A stretch of 64,000 nucleotides of DNA, from NCBI GenBank assembly GCA_026545765.1, contig CM048840.1:20712765-20776764 (forward strand). Reading direction: 5' to 3'. A model generated the notes under the pieces. It searched no databases and had not been told where the DNA came from. It saw only the letters and a program-made list of their open reading frames with translations. How positions within the stretch are numbered: position 1 is the stretch's first letter; each line of letters begins with the position of its first letter. The position numbers and the translations under genes were made by a program. Shown piece by piece: positions 18,979-30,394 of this stretch. This stretch comes from Plantago major. Its lineage: Eukaryota > Streptophyta > Magnoliopsida > Lamiales > Plantaginaceae.

Positions 18979-21566
18979 AAGAGGTTGAGGCTCGGAGAGA
19001 ACGGAGGATATCCCAACAGCAAGGTCAAGCGCCTCCGGAGAAGGATACGGGCGGCCCCTCTCGGTCTCAACCTAGTTCGTCCGAGCGGCGAAGGCAGTGA
19101 AGACGGGGTATGCCCCGGGTTTTTTGTAATAGGGTGCCTTCGGGCTAAAAAGCAGTGTTGTCGTTTTTGCCCATCATCTTTTGTTGTACAAACATATACT
19201 TATCTTTGATGAATGTTATTGGTTCGGGCCCCTTGATGGCTCGAAACTATTTTTGTTGCTGATATACTATTGTTGATGTTTACATCCTTGCGCGTTTAAC
19301 TTCGTACTTGCGTAGAAATTCGTCAATTCTCGTAGACTCGGATAGTGGGTTCGGTCCCTTGAGATCCGTACCACCAGGACCTTAATTTGCCTGATGCAAA
19401 TTCTCCTTTGCGGGTCTTGGGGGACGATCAACCGTTGTGGCCATCCGAATCGGAAGCTATAATAGAAATAAACCGGATCACGAATTGGTTCGGAGCCACG
19501 TCTTAGAGTGGCCAGGCTTGCGAGAAAAAGAATCGCCTCGTATCGTGATAAGTTAAGACGATTCGGACGTTGTCTTGGTGTGTCTTCCCAATCATGCAGA
19601 CTTGTGAGATAGCGAAAAGATGATCAGCATTAAGTACAGGGTGAGTCTATACGAATCACAGTTGCTTCGGATGTTGTTATGTTAGCCCCGAGCTTGGTAC
19701 GTCCGAGTGAGTAGCATAGTCGGTATGCTCAACCGTGTGGACGGATTGCTGGGTTGGGCCAATGGGAGCCGAAGAGCCAGGCCCATGTGCGGCCCAAGCC
19801 CATTTACGGTGAATATGGGGCACGTGTCTGCTTTTAATTGGTCTTCTCTTTCTATATATACTCCTGCTTTGTACGGCTTTTCATTAAGACATCTCGCCCT
19901 TTATAGTAATTAAAGGTCCGGAGCTCGAGTCCGAGTGGCTGGTGAGCATGTTTATGCCATCACTCTCGCCTGTGATCTCGTCCCAAGGGTTTCTCCGATG
20001 ATTCGGAAGTCTACCCGGGCTGGTTCTTCGGTGAGAGTCGTGGAAATTAGTTTGCTCGGAAAGCCAGCTTCGGATCTTCGAGGAAACGGTCCGTACCGAG
20101 TGAGGCCTGAAATTTTTGCTCATCAATTCCTCTGATCGTCACGCTAATCTTCTTTCTCCGGGGCTGTGGTCTATATTCGTGGCTTTTAGCCCCGGAGAGG
20201 TAGATTAGCTGGATGGTTCGGGGATCTTCGCATAGTTGGTTTTGAATCTCAATGCGCCCGAGGCATTCCGCTCTGGTTATGTGCCCGGGGGGCGACAAGT
20301 CGGCAGAATTGGTTTGATAGAATCCCTTCCAGTATTTCTTGGTTCGGTCGTAAAAAACCGCCCGAAATGTTGGAAGGCTTTCTATCAAACCTATTGTGTC
20401 TAGTTGTTCGTTTCTCGGATGGAGGGAGACGTATCCCTTTGAGTAGGTCTTTTAGCTCGTCCTTGAGGATGTGTATCCGAGCAGTTTGGTTTTGTTGGTG
20501 ACTGTATTTCCAGGATTGAAGGCTCGAGGGAGCTATTTGCAATTTTGGAAAGGGGTCCCCAACAGTGCTGAGCTTGTTTGGAGTCGGATCATTGGCGACC
20601 TCCGGAAGTAACCTTTTTGGTGACTCGTTTGTCTTGCACCTAAGGTCTTTCGTCCGAGCAGCTCGGTTTTATTGGTGGCTGCGTCCCAGAATTGAAGGCT
20701 CGAGGGAGCGACTTACAATTCTGGAACGGAGTCCCTGACAATGCCGGTCTTGTTGGGACTCGGACCAACGGGAGCCTCCGGAGTGACTTGTGTTGATCCG
20801 ACAATCCGGGTTGGTCGCTTTCCAAATACTCTGAATCTGGGGTGTATTCATAGTATTTGGTATGAGGCGATCCGGATGGTCGATGTTTCGAGCTTTTCAT
20901 CATTCGAAGTGATGAAGTATCCTTTCCGAAGCCATGAATGGCCTCGTTACATCGTTAATTTCTTTGTTAGACTTTGGATCGTCCGAAGGGGCTTCAAAAC
21001 CTTTGTCAGTAAGCAATCAAAGTTCGGATGGTAGGGTTCCTTCTTCCTTCGGAGCACCTACATATGTAGCTAACAGTGTTCGGACGGGGTTTGGTTCGGT
21101 AGATCAGGGTTAACTAGGAAGCTTCGCTGTAATAGTAGAAAAGAGATAGAGTAGGGGCTTGTTTTTGTAAGCTTGATTAGGGCTCTTCGGACCCTGACTT
21201 TGTAAACCTGTACTGTTTTAATAAAAGCGTATTTGCCTTTGTGAAGGTCGGACGCTGCTTGATTGTGTCAGTCCGATCCGGATCAATGTATGATCTAGAT
21301 TCGGATCGAGTAGTTAAATATCTTCGAGGACATGATTATCAACAATGTTTATGAAATCGCAGTTGTATTGATTTGACGGAAATCGACTTACAACTTGAGG
21401 GCTTCAAGGCCTTTTTTCAAAAAATGTACACAAAAGCAATTGACAGGATAGAGGAAGGTGACAGTCGTTGCCATACTTCTCTTAAGTGTAAAACTTTTGG
21501 AGATTCTTGGCATTCCAAGTTCTCTTCAAGGCCCGCCCTTGTTCATCTTCTAGCTCAAAGCTTCCA
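18979..21566. other. Non-coding spacer between antisense region and integrase, with a diverged duplication
   Basis: About 2.6 kb with many CGGA/TCCG words but no convincing protein. About 20470-20610 and 20650-20790 are two diverged direct copies sharing GAAGGCTCGAGGGAGC and the sequence on either side. A TATA-like word lies at about 19853. Long spacers here are normal for large Tat-type elements. Confidence 0.55.
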
Positions 21567-22700
21567 TTAACTCTTGCCCGGAACCTTATACGATCCTTCC
21601 CACTTGGGTTTTAGTTTCCCCACATGACTTAGTATATCAGCTCTTCTAAGGACTAAGTCTCCAACTTGTATGTCCTTGGGAAAGACACGTTTATTATAGG
21701 CTCGAGCAGTCATGGCTTGGTACCGAAGGATGTTGGCCAATGCCTTATCGCGCTTGTCTTCAAGGAGCTCAAGGTCGTAGATCCTTGAGCTCATTATCAA
21801 CGGTTGTATTCTTGGATTCTCAGGTTGCCACCACCGTCTCGAAGGATGACCGCCGGATCCATAGACCAAGGAGAAAGGTATTTCTTGTGTGGCGATTCGC
21901 CGTTCGATGCGCCCAAAGGGCCGTCAAGATCATCCGCCCAACTGTCTTGGGAAGTTCTCAACCTTTTCTCCAAAATTTTGACTATGGTCTTGTTGGTGGC
22001 TTCCACCTGACCATTGGCTTGGGGGTGGCCAACGGAAGTAAAGCGTTGTTCTATTTTGAAGGACCGAAGCCACTCCTTCACCTTGACCCGTAAAATTGTG
22101 CTCCATTATGCAAACTAACACTGTGGGAGTCCAAACCGGCAGATGATGTTCTTCCAGATGAATGTCCGAACTCTGCTTTCGGTGATGGTTGACACTGCTT
22201 CAGCTTAGACCCACTTAGTGAAGTACTCCACTGCCACTATCAAGAACTTCTTTTGATGTGTTCCTCGCGGAAAGGGACCAACTATGTCTATGCCCCATTG
22301 ATCAAATGGGCAAGCTATGATTGACGGAATCATAGGGTTGGTCGGGCGATGTGGTATGTTGGCATAGTATTGGCAGTCTTCACAAGCGCGGGCGATGTTG
22401 GCAGCATCCATGTCAATAGTTGGCCAATAGTATCCTTGCCTTATGATCTTTTGCGCCAAAGTTCTTCCTCCGGAATGACTTCTACAACTTCCGGCGTGGA
22501 TCTCTTCCATCGCCGTTTTCGCCTCTTGAGGATCTAGGCACCTCATGTGAGTCCCGCTGTAGGATCTTTTGTAGAGATCTTCTCCCAGAATAAAGTATCT
22601 GTTAGCTCGACATTGAATCTTCCTGGCCTCTCTAGGATCCACAGGTAAAGTACCATCCTTGAGGTAACGGAATATATCGGTCATCCAATTTCTTTCTGTG
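21567..22700 (-). CDS. Gypsy integrase (Tat-type, fossil)
   Basis: Integrase inserts the element DNA into the genome. The N-terminal HHCC zinc-binding part is visible (CRSHSGGRTLAQKI ... CEDCQYYAN), followed by the core domain start (FDQWGIDIVGPFPRG, first catalytic Asp) and, further on, GHPQANGQVEATNK with the final catalytic Glu region. A C-terminal part (words VGDLVLRRAD ... LKPKWEGSYKV) fits the GPY/F-type tail of Gypsy integrases. It lies downstream of RNase H in the usual Gypsy order. Confidence 0.85.
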
Positions 22701-23404
22701 CTCAAGAGAAACATCTTTCCGTTGGGGTTTGCCAGGGAGGATTCTGCGCGGGTCATTAGGATGACACTTCTTGTGTCCAAAGCTCCTAAGGCTGAGGCGT
22801 ACTTGGAGAGGGCATCGGCTTTTTCATTCCACTCTCTGTGAAATTGGTCAAGAGTAAATTCTTCAAAGTGCTCAACCTCTTTCTTGAGGAGCTCCAAGTA
22901 TTTGATCATATTAGGTCCTTTGGCGGTAAAGGACCCGGAGAACTGGGATTGTACGAGCTGAGAGTCCGTGTAGGCTTTGATCCTTTTTACCCGAAGGGCT
23001 CTCGCCATTCTTAGGCCGGTGATAAGTGCTTCATACTCGGCCTCGTTGTTCGTCACTTTGAAGTTGAGAGTGATGGCGTACTCTAGCTTGGCTCCTTCAG
23101 GACTTTCAAGAAAAATTCCTATTCCTCCCAGCCGTCCGGTTGATGATCCATCCACTTGTAATGTCCAACATTCTCTGTTTCCTCCCTTTCCTTCCATAGT
23201 GGGAGTGAGTGCTTTCTCAGCCTCCTGCTTCTTGTCGGAAGATGCAGTTGTCGAGGTATTGAGTTCTTCGTCCAAAAGAAACATGTGCCTCACCCTTAGT
23301 GAATCATCCATAGGTTGGTAGTATTCAGTCATAGGCTGAATGCTACCTCTCTGTGTCTCCTCTGCTTCTTCTTCTCCACTTGATTCCTTGATTAGGGCAA
23401 TCAC
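22700..23404 (-). CDS. Gypsy RNase H, second copy type (Tat-type, fossil)
   Basis: The residues WTLQVDGSSTGRLGGIGIFL, then VTNNEAEYEALITGL, then AYTDSQLVQSQ carry the catalytic Asp-Glu-Asp set of an RNase H. This form, with NNEAEYEAL, is the extra RNase H that Tat-lineage elements have beside the ordinary one following reverse transcriptase. It removes RNA from the RNA-DNA hybrid. Confidence 0.85.
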
Positions 23405-23532
23405 CGCCTGACTAGCCTTTTCCTGGGAATTTTCGTTCTCCTCTTCTGCCTTCTCTGGATAGTCTACCAGGAAGTCGGCCAGAACTTGTGCTTTCTTGGC
23501 AGATGGGTCTTGATACCCAATATCATATTCAC

Positions 23533-24720
23533 TTAGCTCAATAGCCCATTTGGAGGCGTCTGGTGATCCGGTTTTTCCAAGACATGTTTGAGTGGCTCAT
23601 TGGTAAGGACTATAATCCGATGCGACTTGAAGTAAGGCTTTAGTCGTCGTGCAGTGTAAACCAGTGCGAAGGCGAGCTTCTCAATTTTGACATATCTGGC
23701 CTCGGAGCCTACAAGAGCTTTGCTCAAATAGTAAATTGGTAAATGCTCGTTGTCTTGTAGCCGTACCAGTACAGAACTTATTGCTTCATCAGTGGTGGCC
23801 AAATAGAGGTAAAGAGTTTCATCCTCCATGGGTTTAGACAGAAGGGGCGGCGAGAGGAGATACTTTTTCAAGTTTTCCAGGGCCTCTTCGCACTCCTTTG
23901 TCCACTCGAACTTATTTCCTTTTCGTAAGATCTTGAAGAAGGGAAGGTTCTTCTCGGCGGACCTTGAGATAAAACGGCTCAGCGCCATCACCTTTCCTAG
24001 AAGCTTCTGAACTTCATTGATGGTCTTGGGCTGTGGCAGATCTATGATTGCCTTTATCTTCTCTGGGTTAGCACTGATGCCTCTTTCTGTGACCATGTAG
24101 CCAAGGAATTTTCCTCCTTTTACCCCGAAAGTGCACTTTTCAGGGTTCAGCTTCATTCCATATTTCCGGAGAATAGAAAAGCAATTGTTGAGGTGTTCGA
24201 TGTGCTCCTCTTCAGTCTTGCTTTTCACAAGCATGTCATCCACATAGACTTCCATGGTTTTTCCCAATTCTTCCTTGAACATCTTATTTACCAGCCGTTG
24301 GTAAGTAGCTCCTGCGTTCTTGAGGCCAAAAGGCATGACCTTGAAGCAATAGACTCCTCCGGCCGCAAAGAATGCCGTTTTCTTGATGTCTTCTTGAGCC
24401 ATCCTAATTTGATAGAAGCCTTGGTATGCATCCATGAAGCTTAGAAGTGCACATCCTGCAGTGGAATCGACCAGTTGGTCTATGCGTGGCAATGGATAGG
24501 GATCTTTTGGACAAAACTTGAGTCTGGTGAAGTCATTGCACATTCTCCACTTTCCTGGAGCTTTTTCGACGAGGACCACGTTGCAGACCCAATCAGAGTA
24601 TCTGACTTCTTCGATATGACCTGCTTTCATCAATTTGTCAACCTCCCCTGCTATGATAGCATCCTCAACTGGTCCAAAGTCTTTCCTCTTTTGGCGGATG
24701 TGCTTGACCGTAGGATCCAT
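23533..24720 (-). CDS. Gypsy reverse transcriptase with the first RNase H (Tat-type, fossil)
   Basis: This is the polymerase that copies element RNA into DNA. Visible motifs in order: VLVEKAPGKWRMCNDFTRL, DPYPLPRIDQLVD, FMDAYQGFYQI, MPFGLKNAGATYQRLVNKMF and the catalytic box EVYVDDMLVKSK, then the thumb (FLGYMVTERGISANPEKI). The end holds the RNase H-like part (LYLYLATTDEAISSVLV ... KLAFALVYTARRLKPYF). It has full family length for these parts. Confidence 0.9.
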   Translation of the reverse strand: MDPTVKHIRQKRKDFGPVEDAIIAGEVDKLMKAGHIEEVRYSDWVCNVVLVEKAPGKWRMCNDFTRLKFCPKDPYPLPRIDQLVDSTAGCALLSFMDAYQGFYQIRMAQEDIKKTAFFAAGGVYCFKVMPFGLKNAGATYQRLVNKMFKEELGKTMEVYVDDMLVKSKTEEEHIEHLNNCFSILRKYGMKLNPEKCTFGVKGGKFLGYMVTERGISANPEKIKAIIDLPQPKTINEVQKLLGKVMALSRFISRSAEKNLPFFKILRKGNKFEWTKECEEALENLKKYLLSPPLLSKPMEDETLYLYLATTDEAISSVLVRLQDNEHLPIYYLSKALVGSEARYVKIEKLAFALVYTARRLKPYFKSHRIIVLTNEPLKHVLEKPDHQTPPNGLLS

Positions 24721-24747
24721 GTTCAGACGGTGAACGTGATCCTTGGT

Positions 24748-27521
24748 CTATCCCTTGAGATCATTTGTGCTCCAAGCAAAGATGTCGCGATTGTCCGGCG
24801 CGGCGATGAGCTTCCGCTCTACTTCCGCACTTATCTCTGTTCCAATCCGAGTTGTTCTTTCCGGATTTCCTTCGACCAGTTGGACCTCTTTCAAGGCTTC
24901 ATGGGATTCTATCCTAGCTGTCTTGGGGAACTTTTCTCTGAGCGACCCAATACCGATTTCTTCCTTTGGTGGCGTCAGAGTAATGGAAGAATGGCTAAGA
25001 GGACCCTTGGTGACCGAAAGGGAGTTCTGTGGCCCCTGGTTGACATGATGTAGCACTCGAGCTTCTCTAATGTTGCCCATTTCTTCCCCTACGCCATTCG
25101 GGGTTGGAAACTTTACCCTGTTGTGTAGGGGTGAAGCAATTGCTCTGAATTGGTTAAGTCCCGGGCGGCCCAAGATCACGTTATAGTCGAAGGTGCTATC
25201 AACTACCACGAAGAGAATAGTCCTGGTCACCCTTGTCGGAAAGGTGCCCATAGAGACTTGTAGTGATATGCTTCCAATGGGGCGCACTACAGACCCTCCA
25301 AAACCTACCAGTGGGGTGTATACTCGTCCATATTGTATTTGCCCCAGGTGCATTTGCTCAACAGTCCTTTTGGATATGACATTGGAGGAGCTTCCTGTGT
25401 CGATTAGTACCTTGTTGACCTTGTAAGTGGCAATCACTAGAGAAACAACCAAAGGGACATCGGGGTCCTTGAGATCTCCTCCGCCAAACGTTGGTGGGGG
25501 GATCTCGCTATCATCAAAGGTGATTGCATTTGTGCCTTTCAAAGCTGGTGGACCGTAAGCCCTGTCATTGTTTCTTAAGTGTTGCGCGGTCCTTTCCCTT
25601 GCATTTCTGCTATCTCCCCCTGTTGGTCCTCCTTCAATGGCGTTGATAACTCCACTGTAAGGGAGGTTCTCCATTTCAGTCTCTTCGCGGTACCCTTGAT
25701 ATCTTTGGGCCTGCCGAGGTGGGATTTCGGCTGGAGGTGGTGGTAAAGATCCTGTCGGAGGTTCAGAACCACGCTCCTCTCTTCTTTGCTCATTCCTTCT
25801 ATGCCTGGAAGGCTCTTCTTCGCCCGTTGGTTCTTTCAACTTCCCACTTCTCACTAGTCTTTCAATTTTTGTCTTCAACTGGATGCAATCTTCAGTCGGG
25901 TGACCTTTCTGCTTGTGGAACCTACAGTAGTCTTTAGAGAATTTACTCTTCTTGCTCTTGATGTGTTTAGGCCATTGTATATCCAAGTCCTTCTCAACAA
26001 TAGAAGCAAGATGTCGATCTTGGTCTGCTGAGGCGAGTATACTCAAGAAACCTCCGGTGGAGTTCTTTCTGTGGAATTCTTTTACATCTCGAGATCTCTT
26101 TTTGCTCAAACTTCCCTTGACGAGGAGGGAGTTCACATGTACTTGTTCTTTTCCCTTCTTGATCCCTGCTCTTATCGGGACATTCCTTCGGTAATCTTCT
26201 CCATACAAGACTCCTTCGCAGATATCTTCCAAGTACTTTTCAGTGGTGATTTCTTCGTTGGAAAGCTTCCTTCTAAGTTCATCGTTATAAGTGTTGGCAT
26301 ATAGGTGTCGGACCCGCTCTTTGATGCTATGAGGCTCGACCTGTTGTACTTCAGCGTTGAAGCGGTCAAGGAAGGTCCTGAGGTCCTCATGCTCTTTCTG
26401 GATTATGCCTGCCAGGTGCTCAACTGACCTCTTCCTTCTCTTTGCCTTCTCAAACCTTTTCAAGAAAAGGGAGGCGACGTCCGCATAAGATTTGATGGAA
26501 CCATTGGGTAGAGAGGTCCACCAATCCATTGCTTCTCCAAAGAGTGTGGTGGAAAAGTTGAGAGCCTTCATATTGTCGTTGAGTCCATTGCTTTCCATCT
26601 TACTTTCGTATCTAGTAAGATGCCCTACAGGGCAAGTATCTCCATAGTAATGCTCAAGGTTTGGGATAACACAGTCGGGGCGCTTTCTTTCTCTTCTGAT
26701 CTCGTCGCACAGAGGGTTGGGAGTTTTAACTACCACCTTCTCATGTGCTTTGACCATCTTGCTCAAGGTGGCAATTTGTGTTTCCAGGCCTTCCTGAAGG
26801 TAGATCTGCTCATTGTCAGTCTTTCACCAGTTCTGGGATTGATGGCTACATCTGGAGGAAGATCACCGATTGGAACTATCGGGGTGCTTTCCGCCATTTG
26901 ATCTCTAGGCGCTTGTTGTTGAGCTCCTCGCCGACTGGTTCCCACTTCGTCTACTCGCGGCACTTCTGGACTTCTCCCTCATTGTTCATGAGAAGCAGCG
27001 GCTCTTCTATTGAGGAGGTGTCTCAGATCTTCTGGTTGAGCTTGCTCCCCCAACCTTTGTTGGATCGGACGGTGCTCATTTCTTGATTGAGCGGGTTCAG
27101 CTTGCCCTGGGATTGGCATAGGCGGGGTGGGCTGAGGAGGCTGGAGGTTGTTTGATCCGAAGCACCCTTGAATAGTGGTGAGTAAGAGGCCGAACTGATT
27201 CTCATTCATCCCGAACTCACTAGGACGGATGATCTGTCCATTTGGGAGGGTAAAGTTTCTACCTGGGGGAGGACCATGTGTTCCTGACGGAGGAACCTGT
27301 CCTTCGTCCCCAAGTGTCTGGACCCTTACTGGTGGATTAATGGATCTTCCCTCGCCAGAAGAAAGACTAGCGGTATGTCCATCACTTGGATCATCTACTA
27401 CTTCTCTTGTTGAGACTCTTGCTACTCCCCCTCTTCTAGTGGGAGGTCTCCCCCTTTGTCTCGGAGCAGGCGTACCAATGTCAGTGGCGTTGGTTCTTGC
27501 GGGCCTTCTTGTTCTTGCCAT
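24748..27521 (-). CDS. Gypsy gag and aspartic protease (Tat-type, fossil)
   Basis: The upstream part begins MARTRRPARTNATDIG, 31 bp inside the PBS, and is Pro/Gly/Arg-rich. The next part holds the gag core (CVIPNLEHYYGDTCPVGHLT ... ALNFSTTLFGEAMDWWTSLP ... KRRKRSVEHLAGIIQ). A CCHH/CCHC-like patch is seen at DYCRFHKQKGHPTEDC. The protease active site is KVLIDTGSSSNVIS, with YNVILGRPGLNQF following at the family spacing. The same gag is recognisable in the element at 61938-64000. Confidence 0.85.
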
Positions 27522-27552
27522 TACTGAAGAGAACGGGACTTTTTGTAAAGAT

Positions 27553-27570
27553 TCCCACAGACGGCGCCAA
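27553..27570 (-). other. Primer-binding site of the Tat-type element
   Basis: The minus strand reads TTGGCGCCGTCTGTGGGAA, just inside the right LTR. The element at 61938 has the same PBS. This type is typical of Tat-lineage elements and sets the minus orientation. Confidence 0.85.
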
Positions 27571-27572
27571 AA

Positions 27573-28532
27573 TGTTGAGGGTTTAACTCCCCAACTACTT
27601 AGATTTATTTAACTCTTCCAATGGGTGCCAAGGTAAGAGGCTCCTCGCTAGGTGAGGACCAAAGCGTGAGAACCAGCGACCAACTACTCCGGTAAGGACC
27701 TGCACACTTGAGTGGGGGGGGGGGTTAGTGCCCGGTTTGCTAAGTGTCAAACCGGGATGAGACTTTACTTGAGAGTGACTGAGGATCAACTCTGTATAAT
27801 GCTCGTGATGTGACTAGCGAGATGACTTGTTCGAAGTGACTTACTTGAAGTGCCTTGCTTATTGGGATATGTGCCTTATTTATAGGCCATCATCAAAATG
27901 GAAGGCCTTGCTAGGATTGCGCCATGTGTACGGCTAGGATTGAGCCACCAATGCTAAGATGAGGCCCATAGCCCAATAATGAAGTTTTAGCCCATGCCAT
28001 CTTGGGCTTTAGGGGTAGTTTGGTCATTATTGGGAGAGTTCTTGAGGATGTGACAGAGTCTGCCGAGATCCCAGGTTCGGAGAGGTCGGTCCGGATGCCT
28101 GATCCGGACAGCGCCTGGTTGTCAGCTGAGGAAGTTCTCCTGCCTGTCCAACTCTTCCGATTCGGAGCTCCTGGGTTCGGACATCTCACTCTTTGGTGCC
28201 CACTTGCTTGGTAGCTTTATGAGACGATCATGCTGGATCCGAGTCGACATCCGTATCGGAGTCCTTGGGTCGGAGAGGGTACTGACTTAGCACTATGCTC
28301 CTTTCCCAGGGAGGCTCGGACCAAGGTGGGTCGGACCTAGGGTTCCGGGTCGGGCCTTGCAGGTCCAAATCCTTTGTCCCTTTCTCTTATGGTGGGTCGG
28401 ACCATAGATGGTCTGCCCGGATCGGACCACTGGTTCGGACTTAAGTGCCTCGGATCCTTTGGATGACTTAGGACGCCTTAGGATTCGTTCCTAGGTCCTT
28501 TATGTCGGATTGGACATATTTCCGTATCAACA
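27573..28532 (-). repeat. 5' LTR of the Tat-type element
   Basis: This 960-bp repeat has the same ends as the left LTR (plus strand TGTTGAGGG ... TATCAACA). It is followed by the target duplication ACAAT (28533-28537). It differs from its partner mainly by one patch of small indels and the length of a G run. Confidence 0.92.
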
Positions 28533-28537
28533 ACAAT

Positions 28538-29500
28538 ATAGTGTAAAAACTAGACAATATAGACAATTATGTTTCACTGAGTAAATTTCTGGATAATTAA
28601 TAAAACTAGACAATTCATTTACAAAACTAGACAATATCATCATCAGTTCAAAAAAAATAATTTTTCTTCGATTGCTTTAATTTTTTCAGAGCATTCTTCT
28701 TCAAATTATCCAATACACCCTCTTCAAAATAATCATCAGCAGAAGGTCTCTTAGATCCTTGCAAGGAAAAGGAGTTCCTTGGAACAGCTCCATATGCTTC
28801 ATCAGAAAAACACCACAATCAGAACTCAGAAGTTCCAAGTTTAATTACCAGTCCAACCAAGCTTGACAATTTATACAAAAAACATAGAACATTTATACAA
28901 AAACTAGAGAATCCCTCTCATAAACTAGATAATATAATGTAAAAACTAGAGAATTCATCTCATGAACTAGACAATATAATGTAAAAAATAGAGAATTCCT
29001 CTCATAAACTAGACATATAATGTAAAAACTAGAGAATTCATCTCATAAACTAGACAATATAATGTAAATTTAATATCATGTAAAAACTAGAGAATTTCTT
29101 TCATAAACTAAACAATATAATGTAAAAACTAGACAATTATGTTCATGTTTGATAATAAAACTAGACAATATTTCATAAAAACTAGAAAATATCCTCTAAA
29201 AATTAGACAAATATGTTGAGATCAGTTAGTAAATTTGATAGTTGAAGGTGAAAATGTAAAAACTAGAGAATTCCTAGACAGTATAATGTAAAAACTAGAG
29301 AATTCCTAGACAGTATAATGTAAAAACTAGATAATTCCTCGTATAAACTAGTCAATATGATGTAAAAACTAGACAATATAATGTAACAACTAGACAGTTT
29401 CACACAAAAAAATTCAGAAAAATCTATACCATGAAAAACTAGACAATATATGCAAGAAACTAGACAATTTATGCAAGTATTTATGAAAGACTTTCTCTAT
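28538..29500. repeat. Minisatellite of the Helitron
   Basis: Irregular repeats are built from AACTAGACAATATAATGTAAAA and AACTAGAGAATTCCTCTCAT words, with a period of about 22 or 43 bp. They are dense at about 28900-29480 and also present at 14030-14150 on the other side of the Gypsy insertion, which confirms that both flanks were once continuous. Internal minisatellites are common in non-autonomous Helitrons. Confidence 0.85.
28648..28812 (-). pseudogene. Unidentified open fragment carried by the Helitron
   Basis: On the minus strand an open stretch of about 50 codons ends in a stop at 28648. It reads ...DEAYGAVPRNSFSLQGSKRP, then SADDYFEEGVLDNLKKNALKK and a Lys-rich end. Codon use and composition look like a real C-terminal exon, unlike the minisatellite around it. 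I do not recognise the family. It could be a captured host exon or the tail of a former Helitron protein. No start is visible and there is a stop just upstream. Confidence 0.35.
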
Positions 29501-30150
29501 CCAACGAAGAAAAGAATTCTGGATCCACTCAACATTCTTCTTACTCATACACAAGTACACAACTAAAACACCAAACTCGTGATATTGCCTCTACTGTCCA
29601 TAAATAACTATTACCACGCTTGATCTAACCAACACATTTTTCATCAAATTTAAGCACATGAAGCAATCGGAACAGTCAATTTGGCAGATTGCTAATACAA
29701 AATGATACGCGATTATGAGTTCAGGCGAAATAGAAGGCAGAAATCATACCTGAAATTAATCTGGATCAAGCAAATAGGGAGGAATATGGTGGTAATTCAC
29801 TCCGATCGATCTCGATCTCAACTCCTCGGATCGATCTCCGATCTCAACTCGTCCGTTCGATCTGATCCCAACTCCTCATTTTGATCTCCGATCTCCAGCA
29901 ACAATCTCATTCAAGATCGATCCAACCATTGGAAAACCCTAACAGAGCACAACAACAACCGAAAACTCAAAAAAAGTATAAAAATAACTGAAACAGCTTC
30001 AAAAACTAAGATCGAACATGGAAAAACAATAATACATGAAGAATCGCGAGTTGAACAATCAGGATTACTATAAGAGAAGGTTAAAATACTGGAATCAGCA
30101 ATACAGACCGATTCAAAATCGAAGCAACACAAAATCTGTCGGCGTACATC
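29501..30150. other. Helitron interior without clear coding
   Basis: Moderately AT-rich sequence. A stretch at about 29800-29900 is a short diverged repeat of GATCGATCTCNGATCTCAACTC. Upstream sequence of the captured gene may begin here, since the DUF1223 fragment follows directly, but nothing can be shown from sequence alone. Confidence 0.4.
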
Positions 30151-30151
30151 C

Positions 30152-30394
30152 ATGGAGCACTGTCTCTTCGCTTGTTTCGGCCGGACTCCCTGGGAATCTG
30201 TTGACGTCTCCTCCTCAAACCACAACGCAATGGCTGACCTCACAACCGAGCAGCAACACACCTCTCCTGTATTGGTCGAGCTCTTCTCCTCCCAGGGCTG
30301 CGCCACCTCGCCAGAAGCGGAGATGCCTTCTCGCGGCTGGGCAGGGGAGATTTCAAATTGGAATCTACCCGAGCAACAACAGATGCATCAATGA
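30152..30394 (+). pseudogene. Captured first-exon fragment of a DUF1223 gene
   Basis: The frame opens MEHCLFACFGRTPW and reaches PVLVELFSSQGCATSPEAEM, the N-terminal signature of plant DUF1223 proteins (thioredoxin-like fold, CXXS-like site). The next family segment, SRLGRGDF, is present at 30328-30354 but in a different frame, so about one base has been lost or gained between them. The rest of the family (a protein of usually about 270 residues) is absent. The fragment lies inside the Helitron, 1.0 kb from its 3' end. The best reading is exon capture by the Helitron, with a functional parent gene elsewhere. Confidence 0.75.

Larger units (their letters stand above)
14152..28532 (-). mobile_element. 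Tat-lineage Gypsy LTR retrotransposon with antisense ORF region
   Basis: This 14.4-kb element has two LTRs (14152-15083 and 27573-28532), a 5-bp target duplication, a PBS, gag, protease, reverse transcriptase, RNase H and integrase on the minus strand, and a further ORF region on the plus strand between integrase and the 3' LTR. Large size, the gag type, an RNase H with the VTNNEAEYEALI motif and the antisense ORF place it in the Tat (Tat/Ogre/Retand) lineage. The LTRs are nearly identical outside one patch of small insertions and deletions, so insertion was recent. It looks nearly whole, with only a few breaks in the coding part. Confidence 0.9.

Noticed and set aside
24193-25053. Plus-strand frames over the Gypsy pol region, up to 192 codons
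   Set aside because: They are shadows of the well-supported minus-strand reverse transcriptase and protease frames.
28538-29500. Centromere-type satellite
   Set aside because: Period and order are irregular, and the block is confined to the Helitron, so it is an element minisatellite.
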